Part shown: in pieces, positions 28,714-39,159 of the stretch
Numbering within the stretch: position 1 is the first letter of the stretch
Layout of the letters: the number at the start of each line of letters is the position of its first letter
Origin: Corythucha ciliata
Lineage: Eukaryota > Arthropoda > Insecta > Hemiptera > Tingidae
Assembly (NCBI GenBank): GCA_038030265.1
Contig: CM075941.1
Location: forward strand, 55,839,952 to 55,903,951
Length of the DNA stretch: 64,000 nt
Reading direction: 5' to 3'
Translations under genes and position numbers: made by a program
The notes under the pieces: model-generated
Seen by the model: only the letters and a program-made list of their open reading frames with translations
Database searches by the model: none
What the model was told of the DNA's origin: nothing

Positions 28714-31465
28714 GATCTTGATTGTGACGAAGTTGAAATAAACGTCTCAATTCACGATCGGCTCCAACAAAATTTGACCCATTGTCGGAATAGACATCGG
28801 AGGGGAGACCCCTGCGTCCTGAGAATCTATCAAAAGCTGCGAGGAACGCTTCAGTAGTCATATTAGAAACGGCCTCCAGATGCACGGCCTTAGTCACCAT
28901 ACAGATGAATACGGCAATATAGGCCTTTTCTTTAGAATATCGACGCAAAGTCGACGACCGAATATAAATATGTCCGGTGAAATCCACTCCCACACGAGAA
29001 AAAGGACGAACTTGAGTCACCCTATATGATGGAAGGTCACCCATTTGAGGAGTTTTGAACCTTGGTCTTGATCGATAACAAGTGGCGCACTGAAAAATAA
29101 CGCTACGAATAGCTTGGCGCCCCGACATTATCCAAAATTTTCTTTGGATCATGACTTGGACTGACCCTAAACTCGCATGACCGAATTCTTCGTGATAAAA
29201 CCTTATAATAAGGGTCGAAAGATGACACTTTGGGAGGAGCAACGGATGCTTAGCTTCCCACGGAAGCGTCGAAGCTTTTATTCTTCCACCTACTCTCACT
29301 AATCCGTCGCTATCTAGAAAAATGGACAGGCGTGCAACACGCCCCGAAGAAGGCTTATTATGAGTGAGACGGTGAATTTCCTCTTTGAAATAAACCGATT
29401 GAACAGCCCGGATACAACATAGCATGGCCTTTCGATATTCAGCGGTTGTGATGGGACCAAATGATTTGGCAGTACCCTTTGGAGTCAGAAAACGCAAACA
29501 ATATGCGACGACGCGTAATAATTTAGTCCAGCGGGAATGGGATTCGATGGTCCTTATGAAATCGTTGGGTTCTCCCGGAGACACCAAAAGATTCTCAAGC
29601 ACCTGGCATTTCTGTTCAAGTGCAGCTTCCTCTAGCTGTGAGCGACGCACAAGAGGTCGACTAAGAGGCCATAACGAACGAGTAAAAGACAACCATTTTG
29701 GTCCTTTAAACCATAAACTGAATGACGCAAGCTCCGCAGGAGCCAACCCTCGCGTTGCACAGTCGGCAGGATTCTCCTCCGACTTCACGTGATGCCACCA
29801 AGCAATTTTTGTTAATTCTTGTATTGTATCGATCCTGTTGGCCACAAAGACCTGCCATTTGCTGGGCGACTGCTGGATCCAATACAGGACTATTGACGAG
29901 TCGGACCAGCATAACACCTCTCGAATTGTTATCTTATCCTTTAGCAAGGTTAATACGGAATTCAGGAGTTTCGCGAGCAATACTGCCGCACATAATTCCA
30001 ATCGCGGTAAGGTCACTTGTTTTTTGGAAGGGGCAACCCGCGATTTCGAAATCAAAAGCGAGGTGTTTATTGGCTGACCGTTAACCATAGAGGTGACGTA
30101 AACACAAGCCGCATACGCTTTAGACGAACTATCAGCAAACCCATTGATTATAAAGCTAGGACTTTCTCCTATAAGTCGCAAGGGACGGCTGATTTTTATT
30201 TCTGCAAAAAGAGGAAATTCTTTCTTAAAATTCCGCCAACATTTTTCTATGTCGGTAGGAATAGGGTCGTCCCATCCGACGCCCCTGGCCCATAGTTCTT
30301 GAAACATCAATTTAATCGGGAGTATCGCAGGAGCCAAGAAACCTAAAGGGTCATACAGACGCGCAAGGTCCGACAAAAGACCCCGCTTGGTCATTGCACT
30401 ATCGGAAGGGCACACTTGGTATGTGAACGCGTCAAGCGACGACGACCAGAGCAGCCCGAGAATTTTTAAAAATGACGTATCATCAAACGCCACCTCGGAG
30501 GGTTTCTGCTTATCATCCTCAGGGATATCTGCTAAAATCTCGCGACAATTTGAAGCCCATTTTTTCAGAGTGAAACCTCCTTTTCCTAAAAGCTCCGACA
30601 ACTCGCGTCGGAGGTCGGAAGCAGACTCGATATCCGGACAACTCGCGAGGATATCATCCACAAAAATGTTTTCCCGCAGCACTCGGGCAGCTTGAGGGAA
30701 TTCATGCTCATAGTCCGAGGCTAATTGGAGCAACGTCCGCATTGCAAGGAATGGAGAGCAGGACATTCCGAAGGACACGCGAAGCAAACGATACACGTCA
30801 ATTTCCTTATTTTTGTCAAAACGCCACAGTAGACACTGATAGTCACAGTCATCCCGGCGTAATAAAATTTGGCTGAACATTTTTTCTATGTCAGCCACTA
30901 GGACAACGGGATCTATTCGAAACAAAATTAATAGGTCGGATATGTCCTTGTGCAATTTAGGCCCGGCAATCAACGTGTCGTTCAAGGATCTTCCATTGCT
31001 ACTTCGAGCGGAGGCGTCCATCACTACTCTTAGTTTTGTGCCGGATGCACCTTCCTTTAAAATCCCGTGATGCGGTAAGAAGAAGAAGTGATCTTTAACC
31101 TCGGAGGGCGGAACTAATTCCATGAATTCTTTGTCCAAATATTCCTGCATGAAATCGTTATATTTTTGTTTTAAATTTGCATTGGATTCTAAACGCTTCT
31201 CCAGAGAGATCAAACGCCTTTTTGCTCCCAACCTGGATTCGTCCAGCATGGGTTCCCCTGGTTTGAATGGTAGAGGGGCGATGTATCGTCCTTCAGGTGA
31301 ACGACAAACTTCGTTCACAAACAATCGTTCGCAAAAGTCCTCCTCTGGACTAGGGTGTGGCTTGTTTGGAATTTGATCCAATTCCCACAGGCGATGAACA
31401 GCTTCTTCAACGGAAACGTGAAATGATGAAAAATGAATCGAGAGCTGGAGAATGGCTTGGATCAA
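28665..31465 (-). CDS. BEL-2 pol: RT, RNase H and integrase
   Basis: The open frame continues to 28565, but its last residues are out of frame. RT motifs: KLRVVMDASARSSNGRSLND, VSFGMSCSPFLAM and NIFVDDILAS with both catalytic aspartates. RNase H: INGFADSSSKAYAACVYVTS. Integrase: the HHCC finger (FYHEEFGHASLGSVQ..C..C), then VGVDFTGHI and YSDNGSNFVGAD. The protein is a pol polyprotein that would copy and insert the element; here protease lies in a separate frame and the integrase end is shifted. Confidence 0.88.
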
Positions 31466-32279
31466 AGGGGGTAGAAACCGGTCCCACCAGTACCCAGCCC
31501 AATGTGGTTTCGAGGGCCGTTGGAGTGCCTGGGGGTCCTTCTCGTTTTCTAGAACGAAGGAGCGAAGGTACCAGATCAGATCCGATGAGGATGTCGACAG
31601 GGTGAGCTAAAGCAAAACTCGGGTCTGCCAGTTTGAGCCCTGTCACATGATCCCAGAGGAACGCGGGTAGAGAAGTCGAGGGCGTCGTCCCGGTAATTTT
31701 TTCCAAGCAGAAGGCAGAAATCGTGTACCGGGGTTCAGATTTCCCAACAGGACCCAAATTGACCTCAACTGAGTACTTCGCCGAGCCGACTTGGACTCCT
31801 GAAAGACCACTAATCTTTAGGGTCGAGGGGCTTTTCTTCAAGGCCAGACGGTTTGCAAGATCATTGCTAATGAAGCTGCCTTGACTTCCCAAATCCAGCA
31901 AGGCTCGGACCACATGCGACGTTCCTGAAGCGTCACGGACGTCCACTAACGCGGTGGCTAAAAGGACCGTTTGATGGAGGGGTACCGATAACTTATTGTC
32001 CGAGAATGGTACTAAGTAAGCACTACTCTCTTTTACCTGCTGAGAATTAGGTGATTTCCTTCCTTCACGGCCGGGGAAATGTAAGAGATCGTGATGTCGA
32101 GAAGAGCAATGTTTACACACCTGGTTATGGGGACAATCAGGAGTTTTGTGTCCTTGAAGACAACGAACACAAAGCTGTCTCGTCTTTACCCAAGTATATC
32201 GTTCTTTGGGGGTTAATTTTAGGAATTTAGCACACCCCGGGATAGCATGCGTGGCCTGGTGGCACATTTCCCGAAACAA
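31407..32279 (-). CDS. BEL-2 zinc knuckles and protease
   Basis: A 290-codon frame. Zinc knuckles: CVRCLQGHKTPDCPHNQVC and CKHCSSRHHDLLH, residues 37-67. Protease-like: VVRALLDLGSQGSFISNDLA, where residue 130 is Leu in the DSG position (D129-L130-G131), which would impair a retropepsin. The end overlaps the pol frame by 59 bases in a different phase, near runs of T. A normal BEL gag would extend several hundred residues before this start, so gag is truncated. Confidence 0.85.
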   Translation of the reverse strand: MFREMCHQATHAIPGCAKFLKLTPKERYTWVKTRQLCVRCLQGHKTPDCPHNQVCKHCSSRHHDLLHFPGREGRKSPNSQQVKESSAYLVPFSDNKLSVPLHQTVLLATALVDVRDASGTSHVVRALLDLGSQGSFISNDLANRLALKKSPSTLKISGLSGVQVGSAKYSVEVNLGPVGKSEPRYTISAFCLEKITGTTPSTSLPAFLWDHVTGLKLADPSFALAHPVDILIGSDLVPSLLRSRKREGPPGTPTALETTLGWVLVGPVSTPFDPSHSPALDSFFIISRFR

Positions 32280-32850
32280 TTAAATCAATAAAATCAACAA
32301 AAAAACAATAATAAATCAATTAATAAAATAAAACAGAAGAGAAATACAATATATGTTTGAATAATTGACCAGTTGAATCTTTAATTTGAATGTTCAGTTT
32401 TACTTTTACTGCCCAATTAGCAGAAACTCAGAAAGGAAGGATCAGTATCCATTTACCTAACATACCTTAATTTACCTTTTCATACCATACATTATGCTTT
32501 CCCATCAAACCTACAACCTAGCCTCCTCTCACCATCGTTCCGTGTATCGCGCCAGACATGTCGTGACAGTCAAGTAACATTGGTCTTGGCGCTATTATAC
32601 GAGGCCGATATAGTGCTTCGAGTGAGGGGTGTTGTGAGGATACCAAATATCCCCACCGTCGCGGTTGAATAGTGCGGGATAGCCCTTCCAATAAAACGAC
32701 GACCAACACTAAAACAGTCTGGTTTTGACGTTGAGCGCAACAACGGTGAGTCCTCTCTTACTCTACTATAAATTTCCCCTCACCTCTCTGCAACCTCTTA
32801 TATTTTTTTGTGACCTGAACCCCAATCTCGTCACAAACGTATGGAAAACA
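32280..32850 (-). other. BEL-2 upstream flank, possible LTR and primer site
   Basis: On the minus strand a segment from about 32835 (tgtgacgagattggggttc) ends near 32556 and is followed by tctggcgcgatacacgg, which resembles a tRNA primer-binding site after an LTR. The TG start and the position upstream of the zinc-knuckle ORF fit, but no second LTR was found. The rest is AT-rich. Confidence 0.3.
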
Positions 32851-33229
32851 TGATGAGGCTCATTTCAAAAACCAAATTTTCTTATTTTGGCTCTGAAAAG
32901 CCCTGTTTTCACGGGTTATCTCTTTTTTAAAAACCAAATTTTGCGGACTGGCCGCCCAAATCCCAATTTTAGGCTCGTTTTGAAACTCAATTTCATGAAT
33001 CTCTGTCTTAAGGACTGGCGAAACTTCGTATCCAGGGGCGGTCAGGGCCTTTTCTAATGGGGCGCAAATCTTTTCTAAGGGGGGCACGCGCCACTCCCCT
33101 CCCCGCAGCAACATCACAGTTGCAGCGCTTTCTCAGGGTGTTCTTTCTCCCTCGCTCTTGGATGCCCATCAGAATGGATCCCGGAATGATTCGTACCCGT
33201 CGACATTTAGTTTTTAAAAGGTTCCAAAC
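32851..33229. other. Intron sequence, no gene
   Basis: Contains caaatttt words and a short GC-rich patch; nothing coding was recognised. Copy 2 lacks 22 bases here (after 32884) and differs at several other sites. Confidence 0.4.
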
Positions 33230-33525
33230 CAACCGAATTAGTCAAAACTACGAAATTGAGGGTTCTGTGAGTGCCAAAATCCGCAAAATTGGGACTTTGA
33301 AATAAAATGCCAGCGGAGTCCCCGTCAAATTTAATGCTGTGAGATCCTAATCTGTGAAATTAGAATTTTAAAGAGTTGACCTTGACCCCGCGAAATAGAT
33401 TTTGTTGAATGTGTCAAAATCCCGCCAATGTCCCGCAAAATTTGCGGGAAAATGAGCCAACCCCGCGACAACTTGTTTTCTCGGTGAACCAATGCCCGCG
33501 AAATTTATTTTGAATAAGCTTGTAG
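33230..33525. repeat. Degenerate 'ccgcgaaattt' minisatellite
   Basis: Units of about 35 to 45 bases with cgaaatt or cgcaaaattt and gccaa recur here, the same family as at 13905-14430. It is repeated in the second copy at about 44030-44325. Confidence 0.5.
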
Positions 33526-34107
33526 GGCAAAATGACCAAACAAAGGTTCAAAAGGACCAAAAATCGTGAATCTCTCACTCTCTCCCTGCCCCCTCCCTCC
33601 CCACGCAGAATCGCGCCATTTACCAGTCCAAACGTCGCGCTTCTTAGTTATCACGGCTCTTGTTGGCTTATTAAAAGGGCCAACGTGAATAAACTAATAA
33701 CTTAAAGGGCTTTTAACGTTCACGGACAGATCTGCCACTGCGTTTTCGTTTCTTTTTAGTGACTCGCTGCGAATATTAATATTTTGGTAGTTTTAACCCT
33801 TTAAAAAACTATAGAAATAGGGGGTGCTACTTTCTTGCATGCTATCCGAATACTCGAGCGGATTTGTTTTATCATTTTTGTATCCACGGTGAGCCGTGAC
33901 GAACGCGTTTCAAATTTTAAATTTTAGAAACAAAAAAAAAATGAAAGAAGACGACAAATGCACGACGCACCAAATAAATTTAGCGCTGCCAGAAACTATA
34001 ATATTAAAAAAATAAATTAGGTTAACGGTTCATTTTTAACTAAAAACAGAATGTTTTAATTAATTTTTTTTTTTGTGTTCAATAAATGTTGCATGGGGTC
34101 TTTTAAG
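33526..34107. other. Intron before exon e15a
   Basis: AT-rich intron with no gene. It ends in the acceptor ggggtcttttaag, which has only a short pyrimidine tract. Confidence 0.45.
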
Positions 34108-34199
34108 GTTTTCGGAAACATGAAGTTTATACCCGAACAGTCATACAATCGGCACAACAACTTTCAAACATTCTTCAGCGCTTTACTGCTGTTGTTTCG
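34108..34199 (+). CDS. cac: Cav2 exon e15a: domain IV pore turret, version a (copy 1)
   Basis: A 92-base exon reading VFGNMKFIPEQSYNRHNNFQ then TFFSALLLLF plus two bases of an arginine codon, donor gtgagt. It encodes the IVS5-pore turret and first pore helix. The acceptor (ttttaag) is weak. Exon e15b, 875 bases on, has the same length, phase and role. e14 ends in phase 0 and joins either; e16 completes the split codon of either. Confidence 0.9.
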
Positions 34200-35074
34200 G
34201 TGAGTCACCGAAGGCCTCCCGTGCCCCCTTTGCTATTTAAAAATAAATAAATAAATAAATAATCGAGAGCCTCGTGGGAAATTACGGAAAAAAAGGGCAG
34301 TCTGCTCCTCGTACTAGTACCAATCAAAAGTTGTTTTTCAAATTGTAGCCCTGTTGCACATTAATTAAATAATTAACTTGCCAAGTATTTTCAGTTGATT
34401 TGTACTGGGCCTGTAGAGGAGTCGTTGGTGGGGGGGGGGGGGGGTAATTAAAAAAGGTCTAAAATAGTGCCTGTTTGGTGTCGACGTTAGTAAATTGAAT
34501 AGAGTAGGCATTGGTATAGGTGTGTATAGCTGTACATTGTACAAAAACTAACAAAAAATAAACAAACAAAAAAAAAGTGTATTTTGAGCGATCAAAATAT
34601 ACGATTGGGTCATGTCATGTGAAGCGCTTGACAAAAAAAAATGCAGCGAGCTTCGTGCCTGTTTCTTTTTTGTTTTGTTTTACGTTATGTTTTTTGTTTT
34701 GGTTTTCAAAAGTCGTGGAAACTAAAGGAAACAATAGTTTTTTGACATGTATTTGGTGTGTAGTGCACATTTATTTAATTTATTTATTGGATATAAACAA
34801 AAAAAATCCCGAATATCGTAGAATTTTGCTGTTCAAACGGATTACCTTGCGCCAGTCCAATACCTCCCCCGCCCCATATTTCTTGCCAAGACCACGAATA
34901 CCCCGTTTTTTAGTTCAATCTCAGTAAATAACTAACACACTTGTTTTGGTTTGATTTTTCCCCCTCTCTTTTTTACATTCCTCTTCCTACCCCCACCTCT
35001 CCGACATTTTTTTTTTTCGGTTTGGCTTCCGTTTTTTTTCGTTTTGTTTTGGTGCCTGGGATGCAAAATCGTAG
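34200..35074. other. Intron between the two versions of exon 15
   Basis: AT-rich intron of 875 bases with a (aata)n tract near 34240, a G12 run near 34431-34442 and T runs near 35008-35040. It ends in a weak acceptor, gatgcaaaatcgtag. No further exon seen. Confidence 0.45.
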
Positions 35075-35166
35075 GTGTTCGGTAACATTGCGCTCGATCC
35101 AGAAACATCCATTACACGTCATAACAACTTTCGCAACTTTATCCAAGGTCTCATGCTTCTCTTCAG
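35075..35166 (+). CDS. cac: Cav2 exon e15b: domain IV pore turret, version b (copy 1)
   Basis: A 92-base exon reading [20 protein letters not shown] then [10 protein letters not shown] plus two bases, donor gtaatt. It shares VFGN and HNNF with e15a but differs at about half of the other positions. The wording is closer to what I know of insect Cav2 (IALD..TSIT.HNNF). Its acceptor lacks a pyrimidine tract, which is common in regulated exons. Confidence 0.92.
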
Positions 35167-35878
35167 GTAATTTTCTTCGTTAAAATTTCCTTCTTTTTTT
35201 TTTTCAAATTTTTATGGCAATGTAGCCGCACCGCTAAAGGAAAAACTTTTTTGTTTTTGTCAAATTTCGCGTTTCATCATAATCAAAATTTAATCATAAA
35301 TTTAAATCAATCGGAACAAACGCCCCTCCCCCCCTCCATCCCACTCTCTGGGAGGAAAAAAACAAAATGAGACTCATCATTCAAACCCTTTCACCCTAAA
35401 CAACCACTCATTTTGAAAAAATAAAAACGCATGATTTGTTTGTGTAAATACACTGTTTTGATGGATTAATAACAAAATAATAAATATTATGTTTAAAAAA
35501 TAACACTGCAAAACACTTGAATTATTAGCCGAGTACCATTTGCTGCACAAATAAAAAATTTGACGTCATAATTTAACATTTTTTGGTGTCGATATTTGTG
35601 TTTCCGTAGAATGATGGCGGTATCTTATAGAAACGTAGCCCAAATAATTGGAAAAAAAATAAATAATAAAATATCAAAAAAACAGTGTTTAGCATGGGAG
35701 AAATGTGCACAATTGTGACTGTCTATCGTTATATTTTTTTTTTTTAAATCAAATTTTGTCTTGAATTTTTCCATTTCATTTTAATTAATTCGATCTCCTC
35801 CCGCCCCCCGCCATTTTCTTTCCGGGGGTGGTGTGGGAACTGGACTCTCTCTCTCTCTCTCTCTACCCCCCTCTACAG
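35167..35878. other. Intron before exon e16
   Basis: AT-rich intron of 712 bases. It ends in a (tc)n tract and the acceptor ctctacag. No gene seen. Confidence 0.5.
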
Positions 35879-36026
35879 GTGCGCCACTGGTGAAAATTGG
35901 CCGTCGATCATGTTGTCGTGCGTTAAAAACCGGCCGTGTGATCCGAGAAATAAAGTGGGCAACGAATGCGGTTCGAGTCTCGCCTACGCCTATTTCGTTT
36001 CCTTCATATTTTTCTGTTCATTTCTC
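35879..36026 (+). CDS. cac: Cav2 exon e16: domain IV selectivity filter (copy 1)
   Basis: Completes the split arginine and reads CATGENWPSIMLSCVKNRPC, then GNECGSSLAYAYFVSFIFFC. The E of TGENW is the domain IV filter glutamate. The cysteines flanking the turret (C after SIMLS, C of RPC, C of NEC) are those typical of domain IV. It is 148 bases and ends in phase 0 at gtacgt, within S6. Confidence 0.94.
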
Positions 36027-36111
36027 GTACGTTCTTTATTTTTCATTCCACTCCCCCCCCCCCTTCCATTGTCGCAACATTCAAAACTTCCGTTTTTTTT
36101 TGTTTTTTTAG

Positions 36112-36239
36112 ATGTTAAATCTTTTCGTCGCCGTCATTATGGATAATTTTGATTATTTAACGAGAGACTCGTCGATACTGGGTGCTCATCATTTGGACGA
36201 ATTCGTCAGGATTTGGGCCGAATACGATCCTAACGCTAC
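36112..36239 (+). CDS. cac: Cav2 exon e17: domain IV S6 end and EF-hand start (copy 1)
   Basis: Reads [20 protein letters not shown] then [20 protein letters not shown] and NA, with a split threonine at the donor gtaaga. This is the cytoplasmic end of IVS6 and the EF-hand-like region. It is 128 bases. Confidence 0.94.
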
Positions 36240-36321
36240 GTAAGAGGGCGCCTCCCCTACCCCCCCCCCCCGCCATGATTTAAACTCAAAGTGTCCCTTT
36301 TTTTTTTTTTTATACATATAG

Positions 36322-36524
36322 GGGTAAAATTCACTATACGGAAATGTACGACATGTTGAAAAACATCGATCCTCCCCTCGGCTTTGGAAATAAGTGCCCC
36401 AACCGTTTGGCCTATAAAAAACTCATTCGTATGAACATGCCTTTGGATGATGACGGCAAAGTGAACTTCACCACGACCTTATTTGCACTGATCCGCGAGA
36501 ATCTCAACATTAAAATGAGAGTCG
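36322..36524 (+). CDS. cac: Cav2 exon e18: EF-hand end and pre-IQ region (copy 1)
   Basis: Completes the threonine and reads GKIHYTEMYDMLKNIDPPLG, then CPNRLAYKKLIRMNMPLDDD and GKVNFTTTLFALIRENLNIK. This is the conserved proximal C-terminus that precedes the calmodulin-binding region. It is 203 bases; donor gtgagt leaves one base. Confidence 0.94.
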
Positions 36525-36607
36525 GTGAGTGACTGGGATGGGGTGGGGTTTAAGTCCTAAAATAACGATTTAAAAAAAAAAAAAAATGTGTTGTTCTTTT
36601 ACCGCAG

Positions 36608-36712
36608 CGGAAGAAATGGACCAAGCAGATGAGGAGTTGCGAGACACGGTGAGGAGCATTTGGCCGCTTCAAGCCAAGAAAATGTTGGACCTTCTGATAC
36701 CACGGCGTGAAG
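36608..36712 (+). CDS. cac: Cav2 exon e19: pre-IQ helix (copy 1)
   Basis: Reads AEEMDQADEELRDTVRSIWP then LQAKKMLDLLIPRRE, the pre-IQ helix, with one base of a glycine codon left at the donor gtgagt. It is 105 bases. It must join e20 at 53725, whose first two bases (gt) complete the codon. It cannot join e15a of copy 2 in frame. Confidence 0.93.
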
Positions 36713-37272
36713 GTGAGTTAAGCGTCATACAGAATTTAAAAATTTGAAGAATTCAGGCACTGCGAAGCCCCCAGCTCCAGGGGCGTAGGTACGGGAGGAT
36801 ATGGGGGATAGATCCCCCCCCCCCAGAGATACAAGTATACGAACGAAGGAGCTTTAGTACAATAACGAAGAGCCCCATAAAATCTCAAAAATGAGCGTTT
36901 CACGTTGAAATTAGGTTTAGCAGATTTTCTGGACTTAAAGCAGCCCGAAAAGGTCCGAGTACGTCCAGCTTTTTCCTTGGACTTCAGACCCAACGCAGTA
37001 GTGTACCAATGTACGTGGGGGGGGGGGGGATTCGCCCCGGACCCTCTATCAGCCAAAAATCGATAATATTCGTGGCTATAGCTGCTAAAAAGCGCTGATT
37101 CATGGTCTCGCGATGATACTACCAGACTGATATTAAGAAAAAACTCGCTGATTCGCGGTACATGGAGGCCATTCTACAAATAAATTTTGGAAATCAACGC
37201 AAAAGTGTTGTATTTGGGGAAACTCCGCGATTGAAGTTGAGAAAACACGCTATAATATTGACAAATAAAAGA
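36713..37272. other. Intron after e19, no gene
   Basis: No exon recognised. C and G runs lie near 36819 and 37018-37028. The words gctgattc(g/a) and cgcgg near 37080-37160 are traces of the 'cgctaattcgcgg' repeat family. Confidence 0.4.
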
Positions 37273-38221
37273 ACGAAAGTGAAGCTGGCAGCCAAAACTA
37301 GCAGCCAAAAAATACATCGACTGTGCGCCATTTTGATATAATCGATTCTAGCGATTATTGGGATGTACGTCTAGGGGCAGCCAAGGACGATAATAACAGA
37401 CACAACAACTGGTTCATGTACTTCGCGACGTGATTATCATTACTTCAGTGTGTCTAAGAAGGCCTACAATTCATTCCATGATGGATGCACCTCAATTGAT
37501 CAGAAAACGTATTTTGAGCCCAGCCGCCGCAGTTGAATATGAAGATTGGCCTAAACTGACCTTTGCACAAAGGTAGCGGCCTGAGGAGTGATCGGATCGG
37601 AATTTTGACGGTTTCCCTGGATTCCTCGGTGAAAAATGTAGGACCGACTATTTATTTTTCATTTTTTAAAGTCGAATTATAGCCCAGCAGCCGCAGTTGA
37701 ATATGAAGTTTGGCCTGAATTGACCTTGCACAAAGGTAGGGTCCTCAGGAGTGATCGGATCGGAATTTTGACGGTTTCCCTGGATTCCTCGGTAAAAAAT
37801 CATATTCAACTGCGGCTGCTGGGCTCAAATTCGACTTTAAAAAATAAAATAAAAATAGTCGGTCCTAGATTTTTCACCGAGGAATCCAGGGAAACCGTCA
37901 AAATTCCGATCCGATCACTCCTCAGGCCCGTACCTTTGTGCAAAGGTCAATTTAGGCCGATCTTCATATTCAACTGCGGCTGCTTGGTCAAAATACGTTT
38001 TCTGATCAATTGAGGTGCATCCATCATGGAATGAATTGTAGGCCTTCTTAGACACACTGAAGTAATGATAATCACGTCGCGAAGTACATGAACCAGTTGT
38101 TGTGAGTCTGTTATTATCGTCCTTGGCTGCCCCTAGACGTACATCCCCAATAATCGGTAGAATCGATTATATCGAAATGGCCACAATCGATGTATTTTTT
38201 GGCTGCCAGCTTCACTTTCGT
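37273..38221. repeat. Large palindrome, foldback-type element (copy 1)
   Basis: About 410-base arms (37273-37680 and 37800-38221) are inverted copies, from acgaaagtgaagctggcagcc at the left to its reverse complement at the right. A centre of about 120 bases repeats part of the arm again (second copy of cgcagttgaatatgaag..ggaattttgacgg, direct). Small indels separate the arms. No protein is encoded. The block lies in the intron after e19 and recurs at 48075-49161. Confidence 0.85.
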
Positions 38222-38264
38222 AATAAAAGACGCTTTCAGGTTAAATTGGACAAAAATGGCAAAT

Positions 38265-38545
38265 TCACAACTGAAATGGCGTAAAATCGCCCATTCGGTA
38301 TGAAAAAGGGAATAGGATGCTGAATGATAGCAAAATTAGCACAAAACGCTATTTCACAGCTGAAATTGGGAAAAATCGATAATTTGCAGCTTAAATTGAG
38401 TCAAACGCCATTCTTGGCAAAAATTGACAAAACTCGGTAGGTAATGCACGGGTTGGAAATGCTACCACGCTGCTAAAATTTAGAAAAAAGCGAAAATTCG
38501 CCGCTAAAATTGAGAAACATCACTAATTCTCGAATTAAGTGTCGT
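38265..38545. repeat. Degenerate 'aaaattgagaaaaatcgctaattcg' repeats
   Basis: Units with gaaattg(a/g)g, aaaaatcg and ttcgc(c/a)gct recur every 35 to 40 bases. Only the first part, to 38442, is inside the duplicated block. Same family as 2333-2950. Confidence 0.5.
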
Positions 38546-38556
38546 GAAATTTATAA

Positions 38557-39159
38557 TTTTTTTTTTTTATCTGATCAACAACTACTTTATTGTTCTACTT
38601 GATGTTTTTAACGACACGACTACAATTTATATTTTATGACTTCAGGGTAGATAATTATAAGGCTATATCACAGCTATATCACAGATGAGGTTCCTACGCC
38701 TATCACAGCTGGAGAATGTCTTGCAGGGTGCGAGGTGTTTAATTATTGTTTAATTAAGGTTTTTTAGAAAAGTTACAAAAGTTTATGTAGGGTGAGATAA
38801 TTACAAAAGTTTGTATTTTGGTGAATAGACTTGTTTTTTCACCGCCGGAACAGGGCCCGCTCGATAAGTTGGTGAATGTTCTGAAGAGAGGAGAATGATA
38901 GAATTCGGATGAACTGGGATGGTAGGAAGGAAAAATGTGAGGTACTCACCCAGTCCAGAAGAATTTCGTGAAAATGACAGAGTGACGGTCCTTTGCTCCT
39001 TTGAGAAGTATCTCCACCGAGATCACAACGTGTGTCCTGTTTTTGTGTAGACAAGTGACAATGTTCACATTAGAGTGTTCTTTTTGAGAGCGCCAAATCT
39101 TTGGGTGTGTGTGTTTTGTACCTCACCATTAGGGATGAGGGAAAAAGGTAGGGAGGCGG
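38557..39159 (-). other. Minus-strand insertion with a poly(A)-like end, origin unknown
   Basis: Read on the minus strand, an aataaa (plus 38586-38591 reads tttatt) is followed about 17 bases later by an A12 run (plus 38557-38568), like the 3' end of a reverse-transcribed polyadenylated RNA or the R/U5 part of an LTR. It separates the two copies of the ten-kb block and ends where BEL-2 copy 2 starts. No protein was recognised in it. Confidence 0.4.

Larger units (their letters stand above)
28060..32279 (-). mobile_element. BEL/Pao retrotransposon 2, minus strand (copy 1)
   Basis: Minus-strand order: zinc knuckles, protease, RT, RNase H, integrase and integrase tail, spread over three open frames with two frame breaks (near 31410-31465 and at a G8 run at 28662-28669). 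The N-terminal gag and clear LTRs are absent. It lies in the intron between e14 and e15a, antisense to the channel gene. A copy lacking the last 260 bases lies at 39160-43118. Confidence 0.9.
28319..38442. repeat. Ten-kb duplicated block, copy 1
   Basis: From 28319 to 38442 the sequence matches 39160-49382 at near identity. The block contains most of BEL-2, the intron before e15a, exons e15a to e19, and the large palindrome after e19. Both ends are sharp: before gaagtaatatattgc at the left and after aaaactcggtaggt at the right. Copy 1 carries the more open BEL frames. Confidence 0.95.

Noticed and set aside
28439..31605. Plus-strand open frames opposite the BEL-2 element, repeated at 39280-42444
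   Set aside because: They are antisense shadows of the pol and protease frames; they show no family resemblance and carry no independent signal.
35833..36146. Open frames starting MGTGLSLSLS around exon e16
   Set aside because: They read the (tc)n tract of the intron and the wrong frame of e16; the real exon starts at 35879 after ctctacag.
37273..38221. Palindrome as an assembly fold-back error
   Set aside because: The arms differ by several substitutions and indels and have an asymmetric centre, unlike an exact hairpin artefact of one read.
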